From NCBI GenBank assembly GCA_041984235.1, contig JBHIYN010000020.1, positions 29,699 through 93,698 of the forward strand: a stretch of 64,000 bases of DNA. Direction: 5' to 3'. The stretch is from JBHIYN01 sp041984235 (GTDB lineage Bacteria > Pseudomonadota > Gammaproteobacteria > Ga0077536). The notes beneath the pieces were generated by a model. The model ran no database searches and was not told the origin of the DNA. It worked only from the letters and a program-made list of their open reading frames with translations. Below, piece after piece: positions 36,168 to 44,724 of this stretch. The stretch's first letter is position 1, and the number at the start of each line of letters is the position of its first letter. The position numbers were made by a program, and so were the translations under genes.

Positions 36168-36539
36168 GTGACAGCGGCGGCCGGCGCCCAGGCACGGCGC
36201 AGCGTTATCGCCGTGGCGCTGGCGGAGATCGCGCTCGGCCTTGCTGCACTGCTCAACACCCTGGCGCACGCCGCGCTCTATCCATCGCGCGCCCAGCTGC
36301 TGGTCGAGGTCGCGATCGCCAGCGGTGTCGCGCTGGCCGGCTGCGGGTTGCTGCGCGGACGCCGCTGGGCGCTGCGTGTGAGCCTGGCGCTGTGCTACCT
36401 GTCGTTCCTCGTCGTGGTGCTGCTGATCGGTATCGCCTTCGAACGCACGCCAACCCCGTGGTGGGCCTGGCTGCTGCCACTGGCACTGCCGGCCCTGGGC
36501 GTCCTCGTCCACGGCCTGCGCCGCGCGACGCCGCGTTAG
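36168..36539 (+). CDS. Small hypothetical membrane protein
   Basis: 123 aa from a GTG. Four hydrophobic helices (IAVALAEIALGLAALL; LLVEVAIASGVALAGCGLL; SLALCYLSFLVVVLLIGIAF; WWAWLLPLALPALGVLV). No family recognised. It lies between the terminator at 36097 and the Rieske oxygenase gene 44 bp downstream. Confidence 0.65.
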   Translation: MTAAAGAQARRSVIAVALAEIALGLAALLNTLAHAALYPSRAQLLVEVAIASGVALAGCGLLRGRRWALRVSLALCYLSFLVVVLLIGIAFERTPTPWWAWLLPLALPALGVLVHGLRRATPR

Positions 36540-36583
36540 CCCGGTTCGGTATACTCGCAGGCGCACCGAAGGGGGAGCCGCCC

Positions 36584-37732
36584 ATGCAGCACGCCGAGCA
36601 GGTCAACGTCGGTAAACGCTTGTTCGAGTATATCGATCAGCGCACCACGGCGACGGCCGAAGAGGTCTACGCGCAGCCGGTCGCCGAGTACGTCAGCCCG
36701 CAGGTCGCGGCACGAGAGCAACGCGTGTTCTTTCGCGAAGCGCCCCTGTGTGTCGGCATGAGCTCCCTGCTGCCCGAGGCCGGCGCCTACTTCACCCACG
36801 ATCTCAGCGGTCAGCCGCTGCTGCTGACGCGCGCCGAGGACGGCGCCGTGCACGCCTTTCTCAACGTGTGCCGTCACCGCGGTGCGCGGGTGGCCGAGGA
36901 CTGCGGCCGCCAGAGCGGCTTCACCTGCCCCTACCACGCCTGGCGTTACGGGCTCGACGGCCGCCTCATGGCGCGCCCCGAGGATACCGCCTTCCGTGCC
37001 GTACCGCGCGCCGAGCACGGCCTGGCACCGCTGCCCGTGGCCGAGCGCGACGGCCTGCTGTGGGTGGTGCCCAGTCCCGGACACACGCTCGACCTGGAAC
37101 GCCACCTCGGCAAGCTCAACGCGGAACTGGCGAGCTTTGGGCTGGCGCGCTTCCATCATTACGAGAGCCGGCTGCTGCGCCGGCGCATGAACTGGAAGCT
37201 GCTGGTCGACACCTTCCTCGAGTCCTATCACTTCTGCGTGCTGCACCGCGACTCGATCTGTTCGATCTTCTACGACAACCTGACCACCTTCGATGCCTGG
37301 GGCCCGCACTTCCGCCTGGTCGCGGCGCGCCGCACCATCGAACAGATGCGCGCGGCGCCGCCGGAGCAGTGGGACCTGCTGCCGCACATGGTCGGCATCT
37401 ACATCCTGTTTCCCAATACCGTGCTGGTGTGGCAGCTCGATCACATCGAGCTGTGGCAGATCTTCCCCGGCGCAGACGCGCCGGACGAGTCGGTGGTCCA
37501 GCTCTCGCTCTACACGCCGGAGCCGGCCATCACCGACAGTGCGCGGCGCCACTGGGACAACAATCTCGACCTCGTCGTGCACGTGGTCGAGAACGAGGAC
37601 TTCCCGGTCGGCGAAGGCGTGCAGCGCGGTTTCCACAGCGGGGCGCAGGATCACATCGTGTTCGGCTGCAACGAGCCCGCGCTGACCCACTACCACCGCA
37701 GCGTGACCGCGGCGCTTGCCGCGGCCGGCTGA
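36584..37732 (+). CDS. Rieske-type aromatic ring-hydroxylating oxygenase, alpha subunit
   Basis: 382 aa; start set by GGGGGAG at 36571. Rieske ligands are Cys96-x-His98 (CRHRGA) and Cys115-x2-His118 (CPYHAW). The mononuclear iron site is in DTFLESYHFCVLHRD (His216, His221), with an Asp expected in the region of HWDNNLDLV. Electron-transfer and beta subunits are absent nearby, as is common for this single-subunit group, which acts on aromatic or N-methyl substrates. Substrate cannot be assigned. Confidence 0.92.
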   Translation: MQHAEQVNVGKRLFEYIDQRTTATAEEVYAQPVAEYVSPQVAAREQRVFFREAPLCVGMSSLLPEAGAYFTHDLSGQPLLLTRAEDGAVHAFLNVCRHRGARVAEDCGRQSGFTCPYHAWRYGLDGRLMARPEDTAFRAVPRAEHGLAPLPVAERDGLLWVVPSPGHTLDLERHLGKLNAELASFGLARFHHYESRLLRRRMNWKLLVDTFLESYHFCVLHRDSICSIFYDNLTTFDAWGPHFRLVAARRTIEQMRAAPPEQWDLLPHMVGIYILFPNTVLVWQLDHIELWQIFPGADAPDESVVQLSLYTPEPAITDSARRHWDNNLDLVVHVVENEDFPVGEGVQRGFHSGAQDHIVFGCNEPALTHYHRSVTAALAAAG

Positions 37733-37738
37733 ACGGCC

Positions 37739-38503
37739 TCAGAACCAGAACGCCACGCCGCCGACGAGCTGCAGGTCACCGGCACCGCCGCCGTCACGGC
37801 GCGCGAGATCGGCGGTCTCGCCGAGTCGGCGTTCCCAGTGCACGCCGACGTAGGGCACGAGCTCCCGCCGTACCTGGTAGCGCAGGCGCAGGCCGAGCTC
37901 CACGCCGTTGATACCGGCGCCGATGCCGAGGGCATGGCTGGCGCCGCTGGCCGCCTCGATCTCGAAGCGGCCCTGCACCGACCAGCGCTGCGTGATGCGC
38001 AGCTCGCGCAGGCTGGTCAGGCGTGCCGAGAGATCGCCCTCGTCGCTGAGGAACAGTGCCGCGGTGGTGTCGAACCGGTATGGCGCCGTGCCCTGCACAC
38101 CGAACACGGCATAGGCGAGATCCGGATCGGGACCGGCCACGATTTCGCGGTCATAGCGCAGGCCGGCCTGGACTTCCCAGAACGGCGCCACCAGGCGCGA
38201 GCCCAGCAGCTGCACTTCGAGCGCGGTATCGCCGGCGGACATGCCGTGCTCGCCCTCGCTGCGCAGCCACACGCGTTCGAGACCGCCGCCGTACCAGCCG
38301 TGCGCTTCCCAGCGCAGGGCCTCCTCCCCGTCACCGGTGCGGTACTCGAGCTGCTCGGCGTTGAACAGGCCGTACCAGGCGTCGTCGTGCATGGTCATCG
38401 GGTACGGCGTGTAGCTCTGCGCCGTGGCCTGCACCGCTGCCACCGCGAGGGCGACCAGCGCGCCTGCCCGTGCCGGGGCCGCCGGCGTGCGCCGCGCGCT
38501 CAT
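37739..38503 (-). CDS. copB: Copper resistance protein CopB
   Basis: 254-aa outer-membrane beta-barrel of the CopB/PcoB family with a signal peptide (GALVALAVAAVQATA). Typical strands are WEAHGWYGGGLERVWLRSEGE, LLGSRLVAPFWEVQAGLRYD and LGLRLRYQVRRELVPYVGVHWER, ending GGVAFWF. The N-terminal Met-rich stretch seen in some CopB is nearly absent. The start overlaps the copA stop by 4 bp (ATGA), so the two are coupled. Confidence 0.93.
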   Translation of the reverse strand: MSARRTPAAPARAGALVALAVAAVQATAQSYTPYPMTMHDDAWYGLFNAEQLEYRTGDGEEALRWEAHGWYGGGLERVWLRSEGEHGMSAGDTALEVQLLGSRLVAPFWEVQAGLRYDREIVAGPDPDLAYAVFGVQGTAPYRFDTTAALFLSDEGDLSARLTSLRELRITQRWSVQGRFEIEAASGASHALGIGAGINGVELGLRLRYQVRRELVPYVGVHWERRLGETADLARRDGGGAGDLQLVGGVAFWF

Positions 38504-40221
38504 GCGACCTGCACCACGCGCATCATGCCCATGTGCATGTGGTAGAGCAGGTGGCAGTGAAAGGCCCACGGTCCCGGGGCGTCGGCGGTAATCAGGGCGG
38601 ACAGGCGTTCGTTGGGCTTGACGACGATGGTGTGCTTGCGCGGATTGCGCGCACCGTTGCCGTTGTCGAGCTCCATCCACATGCCGTGCAGATGGATGGG
38701 ATGCTCCATCATGGTGTCGTTGACCAGGGTCAGGCGCAGGCGCTCGCCGTGGTGAAAGACGATCGGCCCGTCGACCTCGCTGAAGCGCAGACCGTCGAAG
38801 GACCACATGTAGCGTTCCATGTGCCCGGTCAGGTGCAGCTCGATTTCGCGCCCGGGCGCACGCCGATCGGGCCACGGTGCGGGCGCGACGAGCTGGCTGT
38901 AGCGCAGCACGCGATGGGGCGCATCGTCGAGGCCCACGCCGGGCTCGTCGAGGCGGTTGCGCGGAAACTCGTTGACCATGGCGGCGCCGGGACCATGGTG
39001 ATCCGGACCGTGCTGCCAGCGCGGGGCGGGGTCGTCGGCATGATGGTGATGATGTGCGTGCTCGCCGCCGTCCATGGCCGCGCCCGCTGCCCCGTGGCGG
39101 GCATGGCCCGGCATGCTCATGTCGCGCATGTCGCGCATCGGCTTGGCACGCCGTGCCGGCGGCGTCGCCACGGCGCCGGCCGCGCTCGCCAGCGTGCCGC
39201 AGGCGAAGCCGCTGCGATCCATGCTCTCGGCGAACAGCGCGAAGGCGCCGTCCGCCGGCGGCGTGACGACGACGTCGTAGGTTTCGGCCACCCCGATGCG
39301 CAGCTCGTCGGTCTCCACCGGGCTGACCGGCTGGCCGTCGGCAGCGACCACGGTCAGCGGCAGGCCCGCCACGCGGAAATCGAACAGCGTCATGGCCGAG
39401 GCGTTGACCAGGCGCAGCAGCACGCGCTCGCCGGGCGCGTACAGCGCGGTGAAATTCATCGCCGGGGTGTGACCGTTGAGCAGGTAGTCGTAGGTCGTGC
39501 CGGTGACGTCGGCGATGTCCGACATGTCCATGCGCATGGCGGCCCACATCGTCCGCTCGCGCAGCATTGCGCCGGCGTCGTCGGCGTCGAACAGGTCACT
39601 CAGCACCGGCTGCCGGCGATTGTAGTAGTGGCTCTGCTTCTTCAGCGTGGCAAGAACGGCGTGCGGATCCTCGAAGGTCCAGTCCGAGAGCAGCACCACG
39701 TGCTCGCGGTCCCAGGCCGGCGGCGCCGCCTCGCGCGGGTCGACGATCAGCGCACCGTAGAGTCCGCTCTGCTCCTGCAGCCCCGAGTGGCTGTGGTACC
39801 AGTAAGTACCGGACTGGCGCAGGCGATAGCGGTAAGTAAACGTCTCGCCCGGCGCTATGCCGGCGAAGCTCAGGCCGGGGACACCGTCCATGTCGCTCGG
39901 CAGCAGGATGCCGTGCCAGTGGATCGAGGTGTCTTCGGCGAGGCGGTTGCTGACCGCGATCTCGATCTCGTCGCCCTCGGTGAAGCGCAGCACCGGGCCC
40001 GGCAGCCCGCCGTCGATCAGCGTGCCCTCGCCGCTGCGCCCGTCCAGCACGACGCCACCGCGCCCGATCTCCAGCGCGACCCGGCGCGGATTGACGCGCA
40101 GCGCGGCGGCGCTGCGTCCGGGGGAAGCGCTCGCCGCAAGTGCGGGCAGGCCGGCGGCGAGGCCGCTGGCGGCGAGGCCGCGAGTGAACTGTCGGCGGGT
40201 CAGTGTGCGTGGTCGGGGCAC
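38500..40221 (-). CDS. copA: Multicopper oxidase CopA (periplasmic copper resistance)
   Basis: 573 aa from a GTG. A Tat signal (RRQFTRGL) targets the folded enzyme to the periplasm. Copper ligands are intact: HWHG (101-104), WYHSHSG, HPIHLHGMW and HCHLLYHMHMGM. A His/Met-rich insert near residues 365-425 (MRDMRDMSMPGHARHG; HAHHHHHADD) likely binds extra copper. It oxidises Cu(I) and sequesters copper. Upstream, a Cys/His-rich secreted protein and a PPOX protein share the strand. Confidence 0.95.
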   Translation of the reverse strand: MPRPRTLTRRQFTRGLAASGLAAGLPALAASASPGRSAAALRVNPRRVALEIGRGGVVLDGRSGEGTLIDGGLPGPVLRFTEGDEIEIAVSNRLAEDTSIHWHGILLPSDMDGVPGLSFAGIAPGETFTYRYRLRQSGTYWYHSHSGLQEQSGLYGALIVDPREAAPPAWDREHVVLLSDWTFEDPHAVLATLKKQSHYYNRRQPVLSDLFDADDAGAMLRERTMWAAMRMDMSDIADVTGTTYDYLLNGHTPAMNFTALYAPGERVLLRLVNASAMTLFDFRVAGLPLTVVAADGQPVSPVETDELRIGVAETYDVVVTPPADGAFALFAESMDRSGFACGTLASAAGAVATPPARRAKPMRDMRDMSMPGHARHGAAGAAMDGGEHAHHHHHADDPAPRWQHGPDHHGPGAAMVNEFPRNRLDEPGVGLDDAPHRVLRYSQLVAPAPWPDRRAPGREIELHLTGHMERYMWSFDGLRFSEVDGPIVFHHGERLRLTLVNDTMMEHPIHLHGMWMELDNGNGARNPRKHTIVVKPNERLSALITADAPGPWAFHCHLLYHMHMGMMRVVQVA

Positions 40222-40296
40222 GGCAGGTCTCCTGGTCGATCCTGAAAGGCGCGCGGCGCGCGCCGCTGCGGTCCGCTGGCGCGGGCGCAGGCGGGA

Positions 40297-40665
40297 TCAG
40301 ATCAGGAGACGTTCGGCGCGGCCGATGGGGGTCAGGCCGCGCCGGTCTGTCGCCGGGGGCCCGCGTCCGCGGGGATCAGGGCTGTGCAGGCGGGCGGGTA
40401 CGGCCATGCGCGCGACCGGCAGCACCGGCGGCAGCTCGGGCGTGGCGTCGAAACCGGCCTGTACCGGCACCGCCGGGGTGACATCCGTACAGTCGTCACA
40501 CGGTGCTTCTGACGCGCGCGTCGCAGTGCCGTCGTCCGCTTCGTGACAATCGTGCACCGTGGCCGGCGCCGTCGGCGCGGCCACGGCGCATTCGCCGCAC
40601 ACCGTCCCGAGCGCGACCAGCAGCGCCAGCGCACCCGCGAGGCGGGCGCGGCGCCGGCGCGGCAA
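40297..40665 (-). CDS. Small Cys/His-containing exported protein upstream of copA
   Basis: About 122 aa if started at the TTG at 40665; no ATG is available, so the start is uncertain. Signal-like ARLAGALALLVALGTV is followed by CGEC, HDCHE and CDDC, possible metal-binding pairs, then a Pro/Arg-rich tail. Position between the PPOX gene (15 bp away) and copA suggests a copper-cluster accessory. No family recognised. Confidence 0.5.
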   Translation of the reverse strand: MPRRRRARLAGALALLVALGTVCGECAVAAPTAPATVHDCHEADDGTATRASEAPCDDCTDVTPAVPVQAGFDATPELPPVLPVARMAVPARLHSPDPRGRGPPATDRRGLTPIGRAERLLI

Positions 40666-40679
40666 AGGGAGCCCGGCGC

Positions 40680-41336
40680 TCAGGCCTCTCCCTTCATCAG
40701 CTTCTCGCCGTACTCGTCCATGGTGATGATGCCGCCGGCCTGCTCCGTACGGCCCTCGTCCTTGGGCGGCAGCACGTCCTGCACGGCGTCGATGCGCTTC
40801 CAGACCGCGAGCGGCGTCTCGCACTCGGCGCGCGGCACGTACTGCGATGGCTCGAGCTTCTTGTAACGGTGGATGTAGCGCGGACAGTTGACCCATGTCT
40901 GTTGGATGGCCACGCGCACGATCAGTTCCGCCTCCTTGTAGTTGGCCAGCAGCGGATCGTCGGCGGTGACCGAGGCGCTGCCCTGCAGGCGCACCCGGTG
41001 CGGGTTCTCGAAGTCGATGAACAGGATGCCGATGTTCGGATTGCCGGCGATGTTGCCCATGGAGAAGAACATGCCGTTGCCGTCATAGCTGGGAAAGGCG
41101 ATGGTGCGTTCGTCGACGATGGTCACGAAGCCCGGATCGCCGCCCTTGTAGGACACCGTGGGGCGCCCCTGGTGGTCGACGGTGGAGAGGAAGAACATGT
41201 CGCGCGTTGAGACGAAGCCCTGGTCCATCTCGTCGAGGAAATCCTTGACGATCATCTCCTCCATGCGGTCGGCCATCTTGCGCGTCTCGAACTGGGCCTG
41301 CAGCTCGCGATGCTTGTCCCCGTAGATATTGCTCAT
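40680..41336 (-). CDS. PPOX-family FMN-binding protein
   Basis: 218 aa. The split-barrel core FFLSTVDHQGRPTVSYKGGDPGFVTIVDE and NIAGNPNIGILFIDFENPHRVRLQGSASV is that of pyridoxamine-phosphate-oxidase-like general-stress flavoproteins. C-terminal part contains WVNCPRYIHRY, seen in this group. First gene of the strand run that leads to copA and copB, so a role in metal or oxidative stress is possible. Start preceded by AGGCG(T) in a GC-rich leader. Confidence 0.85.
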   Translation of the reverse strand: MSNIYGDKHRELQAQFETRKMADRMEEMIVKDFLDEMDQGFVSTRDMFFLSTVDHQGRPTVSYKGGDPGFVTIVDERTIAFPSYDGNGMFFSMGNIAGNPNIGILFIDFENPHRVRLQGSASVTADDPLLANYKEAELIVRVAIQQTWVNCPRYIHRYKKLEPSQYVPRAECETPLAVWKRIDAVQDVLPPKDEGRTEQAGGIITMDEYGEKLMKGEA

Positions 41337-41451
41337 TGCGTACGCCTCCCCGGCATGTGCATGGACCTAGACGGGAAATCCTAGCAAATTCGCGCGCACC
41401 GCACCCACCCTATAATCGGCAGCGGTCACAGTCTGCAGGGAGAGGCACGCG

Positions 41452-42099
41452 ATGGGCGCAGAACCGGGAATCTTCGAGGTCATGTACAGCCTGCGCGCGA
41501 TGCGCCGGCTGAAGCCCGACCCGGTGCCGAAGGAGCTGGTCGGGAAGATCATCGAGGCCGGCACCCAGGCGCCCAGCGGCCAGAACAGCCAGCCCTGGGC
41601 CTTTCTCGTCATTCGCGAGGAAGCCGGCCGGCGCTTCTTCGGCGAGCGCTACCGCCACTGGATCTACGAACGCTTCGGCGAACGCCTGACCGCCGTCGAC
41701 GACAGCACGGCGGCCGGCCGCAGCGTCATCGCGGCGCGTCATCTCGCCGACCACATGCACGAGGTGCCGGTGCTGATCGCGGTGCTCGGCCGCCGCGACT
41801 GGCCGTTCGCGGTCGCGGCGGCCGACCGGGTCGGCCCCGCACCGCCCTCCTACGGCTCGGTCTACCCGTGCGTGCAGAACATGCTGCTCGCCGCGCGCGC
41901 GCTCGGCCTGGGCGCGAGCCTGACCACCATGCACCAGATGTTCGAGGCCGAGATGCACGAGTACTTCGGCATCCCGCAGGACTACGGCGTGGTGGCGGTC
42001 ATCCCGCTCGGCTTTCCGCGCGGCCGCTTCGGCCCGGTGTCACGCGAGCCGGTGGCGAGCAAGACGCACTACGAGCGCTGGGGCGGGCAGGACGCCTGA
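41452..42099 (+). CDS. Nitroreductase-family flavoprotein
   Basis: 215-aa FMN/NAD(P)H-dependent reductase. The FMN-binding RAMRRLKPDPVP (15-26), APSGQNSQPWAFLVIR (39-54) and C-terminal VVAVIPLGFPRGRFGPV are typical, as is the GLGASLTTMHQ helix. Shorter than the Nfs-type with the same fold. Substrate unknown. GGGAG precedes the ATG. Confidence 0.9.
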   Translation: MGAEPGIFEVMYSLRAMRRLKPDPVPKELVGKIIEAGTQAPSGQNSQPWAFLVIREEAGRRFFGERYRHWIYERFGERLTAVDDSTAAGRSVIAARHLADHMHEVPVLIAVLGRRDWPFAVAAADRVGPAPPSYGSVYPCVQNMLLAARALGLGASLTTMHQMFEAEMHEYFGIPQDYGVVAVIPLGFPRGRFGPVSREPVASKTHYERWGGQDA

Positions 42100-42105
42100 G
42101 CGCGG

Positions 42106-42522
42106 CTACTTGCCCGCCGCGAGCAGGTCGCGGATCGCGGTCAGCAGCTTTTCCCCGGCACCCGGCTCCGGCGGCGCTTCCGGTTCGGGCGCGGCTTCTT
42201 CTTCCGCCGCGCGCTGCAGGGTGTTCATGGCCTTGATCGCCATGAGTATCGCGAAGGCCACGATCACGAAGTCGAGCACGGTGTGCAGGAAGGTGCCGTA
42301 GTTGATGGCCACCGCGGCGACCTCGCCCTGCGCTTTCTTCAGCGCGATTGCGAGATCGCCGAAACTGACGCCGCCGCGGACGAGACCGATCGGCGGCATG
42401 ATGATGTCCTTCACCAGCGACGAGACGATCTTGCCGAAAGCCGCCCCGACCATGATGCCCACCGCCATGTCGACCACGTTACCCTTGACCGCGAACTCCT
42501 TGAATTCCGTCGGCATTCCCAT
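42106..42522 (-). CDS. mscL: Large-conductance mechanosensitive channel MscL
   Basis: 138-aa inner-membrane channel opening under membrane tension. FKEFAVKGNVVDMAVGIMVGAAFGKIVSSLV (TM1), MPPIG, and TM2 TVLDFVIVAFAILMAIKAMN lead to an acidic C-terminal bundle with EEEAAPEPEAPPEPG. Start at MGMPTEF with an AGGGGG ribosome site; three earlier codons are possible but unneeded. It ends 7 bp from the convergent nitroreductase. Confidence 0.95.
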   Translation of the reverse strand: MGMPTEFKEFAVKGNVVDMAVGIMVGAAFGKIVSSLVKDIIMPPIGLVRGGVSFGDLAIALKKAQGEVAAVAINYGTFLHTVLDFVIVAFAILMAIKAMNTLQRAAEEEAAPEPEAPPEPGAGEKLLTAIRDLLAAGK

Positions 42523-42661
42523 GCCCGTCTGCCCCCTTCTCACGATTTATGCTTCTCGTCGTGGCGCTTTTCGACCGCGCCGGGGGCCGTTATTCCTCCG
42601 CTGCACGCAGCTGTCCGCACGCGCCCCGGGAGGTCGTTGCGAGGGCCCGGACAGGTGTGCT

Positions 42662-42675
42662 TTGATGCAGATCAA
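42662..42675. promoter_or_regulatory. perfect Fnr/Anr-type box
   Basis: TTGATGCAGATCAA matches TTGAT-N4-ATCAA exactly, flanked by T and A to give TTTGAT....ATCAAA. Its centre is only 30 bp before the start of the molybdopterin enzyme, so activation from -41.5 would put the transcript start inside the gene. Repression or a downstream true start are alternatives. Confidence 0.75.
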
Positions 42676-42698
42676 ATGGCGCCCGGAGGACCCGCGCA

Positions 42699-44720
42699 AT
42701 GACGACGACGATACGCACCAACTGCCCGCGCGATTGCTACGACGGCTGCGGCATCCTCGTCGAGCAGCGCGACGACGGCCGCCTGCGCGTGCTCGGCGAT
42801 CCGGAGCACCCGGTGTCACGCGGCAAGCTGTGCAGCAAGTGCGCGGTGGCCTACAACGGTGTGTGGCAGGACCGCGAGGCGCGCCTGACGACCCCGCTGC
42901 GGCGCACCGGCGCACGCGGTGACGCCTCCGCTTTCACGCCGATCTCCTGGGACGAGGCGCTGGCCACCGTCGCCGGTCGCATGAACGCGGCGATCGAGGC
43001 GCACGGCGCGACCTCGATCCTGCACACGCACTACTCCGGCACCCTCTCGCTGATCGGTTTCCTGTTCCCGAACCGGCTGTTCAACTACCTCGGTGCCTCC
43101 GAAGTGGATCCGGATTCGATCTGCAACGCCGCCGGCCACGTCGCCTGGTCGCTGCAGTTCGGCAGCTCGATCATGGGCTTCGACCCGCGCACTGCGCAGG
43201 ACGCCGCCTGCATCCTGGTGTGGGGCGCCAACCCTTCGCACTCGGCGCCGCACGCCCACGAGCACTGGCTGCGCGAATCACCGGCCCAGGTGGTCGTGAT
43301 CGACCCCATGCGCACCGAGACGGCCGAGGCGGCCGCGCTGCACCTGCAGCCACGCCCGGGCACGGACGCGGCACTCGCCTTCGCGCTGCTGCATTGCCTG
43401 CGCCGCGACGGCCACTTCGACGACGCCTTCATTGCCGCCCACACCAGCGGCTACGAGGAGATCGAAGCGGATATCGAACGTGCGACGCCGGACTGGGGTG
43501 AAGCGCAGACCGGGGTGCCGGCCGGCGACATCGAGCAGGCGGCCGCGCTGTACGGCGCCGGCCCCGCCCTGCTGTGGGCCGGCCAGGGCCTGCAACGCCA
43601 GACTACCGGCGGCAACATCATGCGCGCCGTCGGTCTGCTGCCGGCACTGACCGGCAACGTCGGCAAGCCGGGCGCCGGCTTCTGCTACCTCAACGTGACG
43701 CCGGTGTTCGCGGGCATCGATCTCGACTGGCTGGCCGGCGCGCCGATTGCGCGCGAGGGCGGCAAGACGGTCAGCCACATGGAGCTCGCCGCGCGACTGG
43801 AGCAGAGCGACGAGTTCAAGGTCTTCTTCGCCTGGAACACCAACCCGCTGGCCTCGGCCCCCGAGCAGGCGCGGCTGCGTGCCGCGCTGGCGCGCGAGGA
43901 CCTGTTCACCGTGGCCTGTGACGTGTTCATGACCGACACCGCGGCGTATGCCGACATCGTGCTGCCGGCGGCCAGCTTTCTCGAGTACGACGACGTCACC
44001 TTCAGCTATTTCCACCTGCACATGGGCGCGCAGAGCAAGGCCGCGGAGCCGATGGGCGAAGCCCTGCCCAATGCCGAGATCTTCCGCCGCCTGGCTGGCG
44101 CGATGGGCCTCGACGAGCCGGCCCTGTTCGAGAGCGACGCCGAGCTCATCGGCACGATGATGCGGCAGATGGATCCCGGCTTCGACTTCGAGGCGCTCAA
44201 GCAGCGCGGCTGGTTCGCGATCACTGACGAGCCGGCTTCGTGGTGGTCGGATCTCACCTTCGACACGCCCAGCGGCCGCATCGAGATCGCGTCCGCGGCG
44301 GCCGAGGATCTGGGCCTGCCGCGCACGCCGCAGCCATGGGCCGATGCGGAAACCCCGGAAGGCCGCCTGCGCCTTCTCACGCCGGCTTCGAAGTGGCGCC
44401 TCAACGACTCCTACGCCAACGATCCGCACATCGACGAGCGCTCGGGCCCCGCCGCTCTGCACCTCAACCCGAGCGACGCCGTGCGCCTCGGTCTGCGCGA
44501 GGGCAGCGCGGTGGCGGTCAGTAACGAGGCCGGCGCGCTGACCCTGACCGCGCGCCTCGACGATGCCGTGCTGCCGGGTACGGCGGTGGCTTACAAGGGC
44601 CGCTGGCCGCGCCTCGAGGACGGCGGCGCCAACGTCAACTTCGTGCACACCGCGCGCATGGCCGACATGGGCGAGAGCACCAGCGTGCACTCGACCGAGG
44701 TCAGCGTCGCCCCGGCCTGA
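42699..44720 (+). CDS. Molybdopterin-dependent oxidoreductase (bis-MGD, [4Fe-4S])
   Basis: 673 aa, no Tat signal, so cytosolic. The N-terminal iron-sulfur motif is Cys9-x3-Cys13-x3-Cys17 with LCSKC (45-48). The body follows the formate dehydrogenase/thiosulfate-reductase-like plan (ILVWGANPSHSAPHAHEHW, TGGNIMRAVGLLPALTGNVGKPGAG, TDTAAYADIVLPAASFLEYDD) and ends in the cofactor-binding domain GSAVAVSNEAGALTL. GGAGGA precedes the ATG. An Fnr-type box overlaps its promoter zone. Substrate unknown. Confidence 0.88.
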   Translation: MTTTIRTNCPRDCYDGCGILVEQRDDGRLRVLGDPEHPVSRGKLCSKCAVAYNGVWQDREARLTTPLRRTGARGDASAFTPISWDEALATVAGRMNAAIEAHGATSILHTHYSGTLSLIGFLFPNRLFNYLGASEVDPDSICNAAGHVAWSLQFGSSIMGFDPRTAQDAACILVWGANPSHSAPHAHEHWLRESPAQVVVIDPMRTETAEAAALHLQPRPGTDAALAFALLHCLRRDGHFDDAFIAAHTSGYEEIEADIERATPDWGEAQTGVPAGDIEQAAALYGAGPALLWAGQGLQRQTTGGNIMRAVGLLPALTGNVGKPGAGFCYLNVTPVFAGIDLDWLAGAPIAREGGKTVSHMELAARLEQSDEFKVFFAWNTNPLASAPEQARLRAALAREDLFTVACDVFMTDTAAYADIVLPAASFLEYDDVTFSYFHLHMGAQSKAAEPMGEALPNAEIFRRLAGAMGLDEPALFESDAELIGTMMRQMDPGFDFEALKQRGWFAITDEPASWWSDLTFDTPSGRIEIASAAAEDLGLPRTPQPWADAETPEGRLRLLTPASKWRLNDSYANDPHIDERSGPAALHLNPSDAVRLGLREGSAVAVSNEAGALTLTARLDDAVLPGTAVAYKGRWPRLEDGGANVNFVHTARMADMGESTSVHSTEVSVAPA

Positions 44721-44724
44721 TCCG

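Noticed and set aside
38470..40245. Plus-strand frame of about 590 codons opposite copA
   Set aside because: Antisense shadow; copA motifs on the minus strand are intact.
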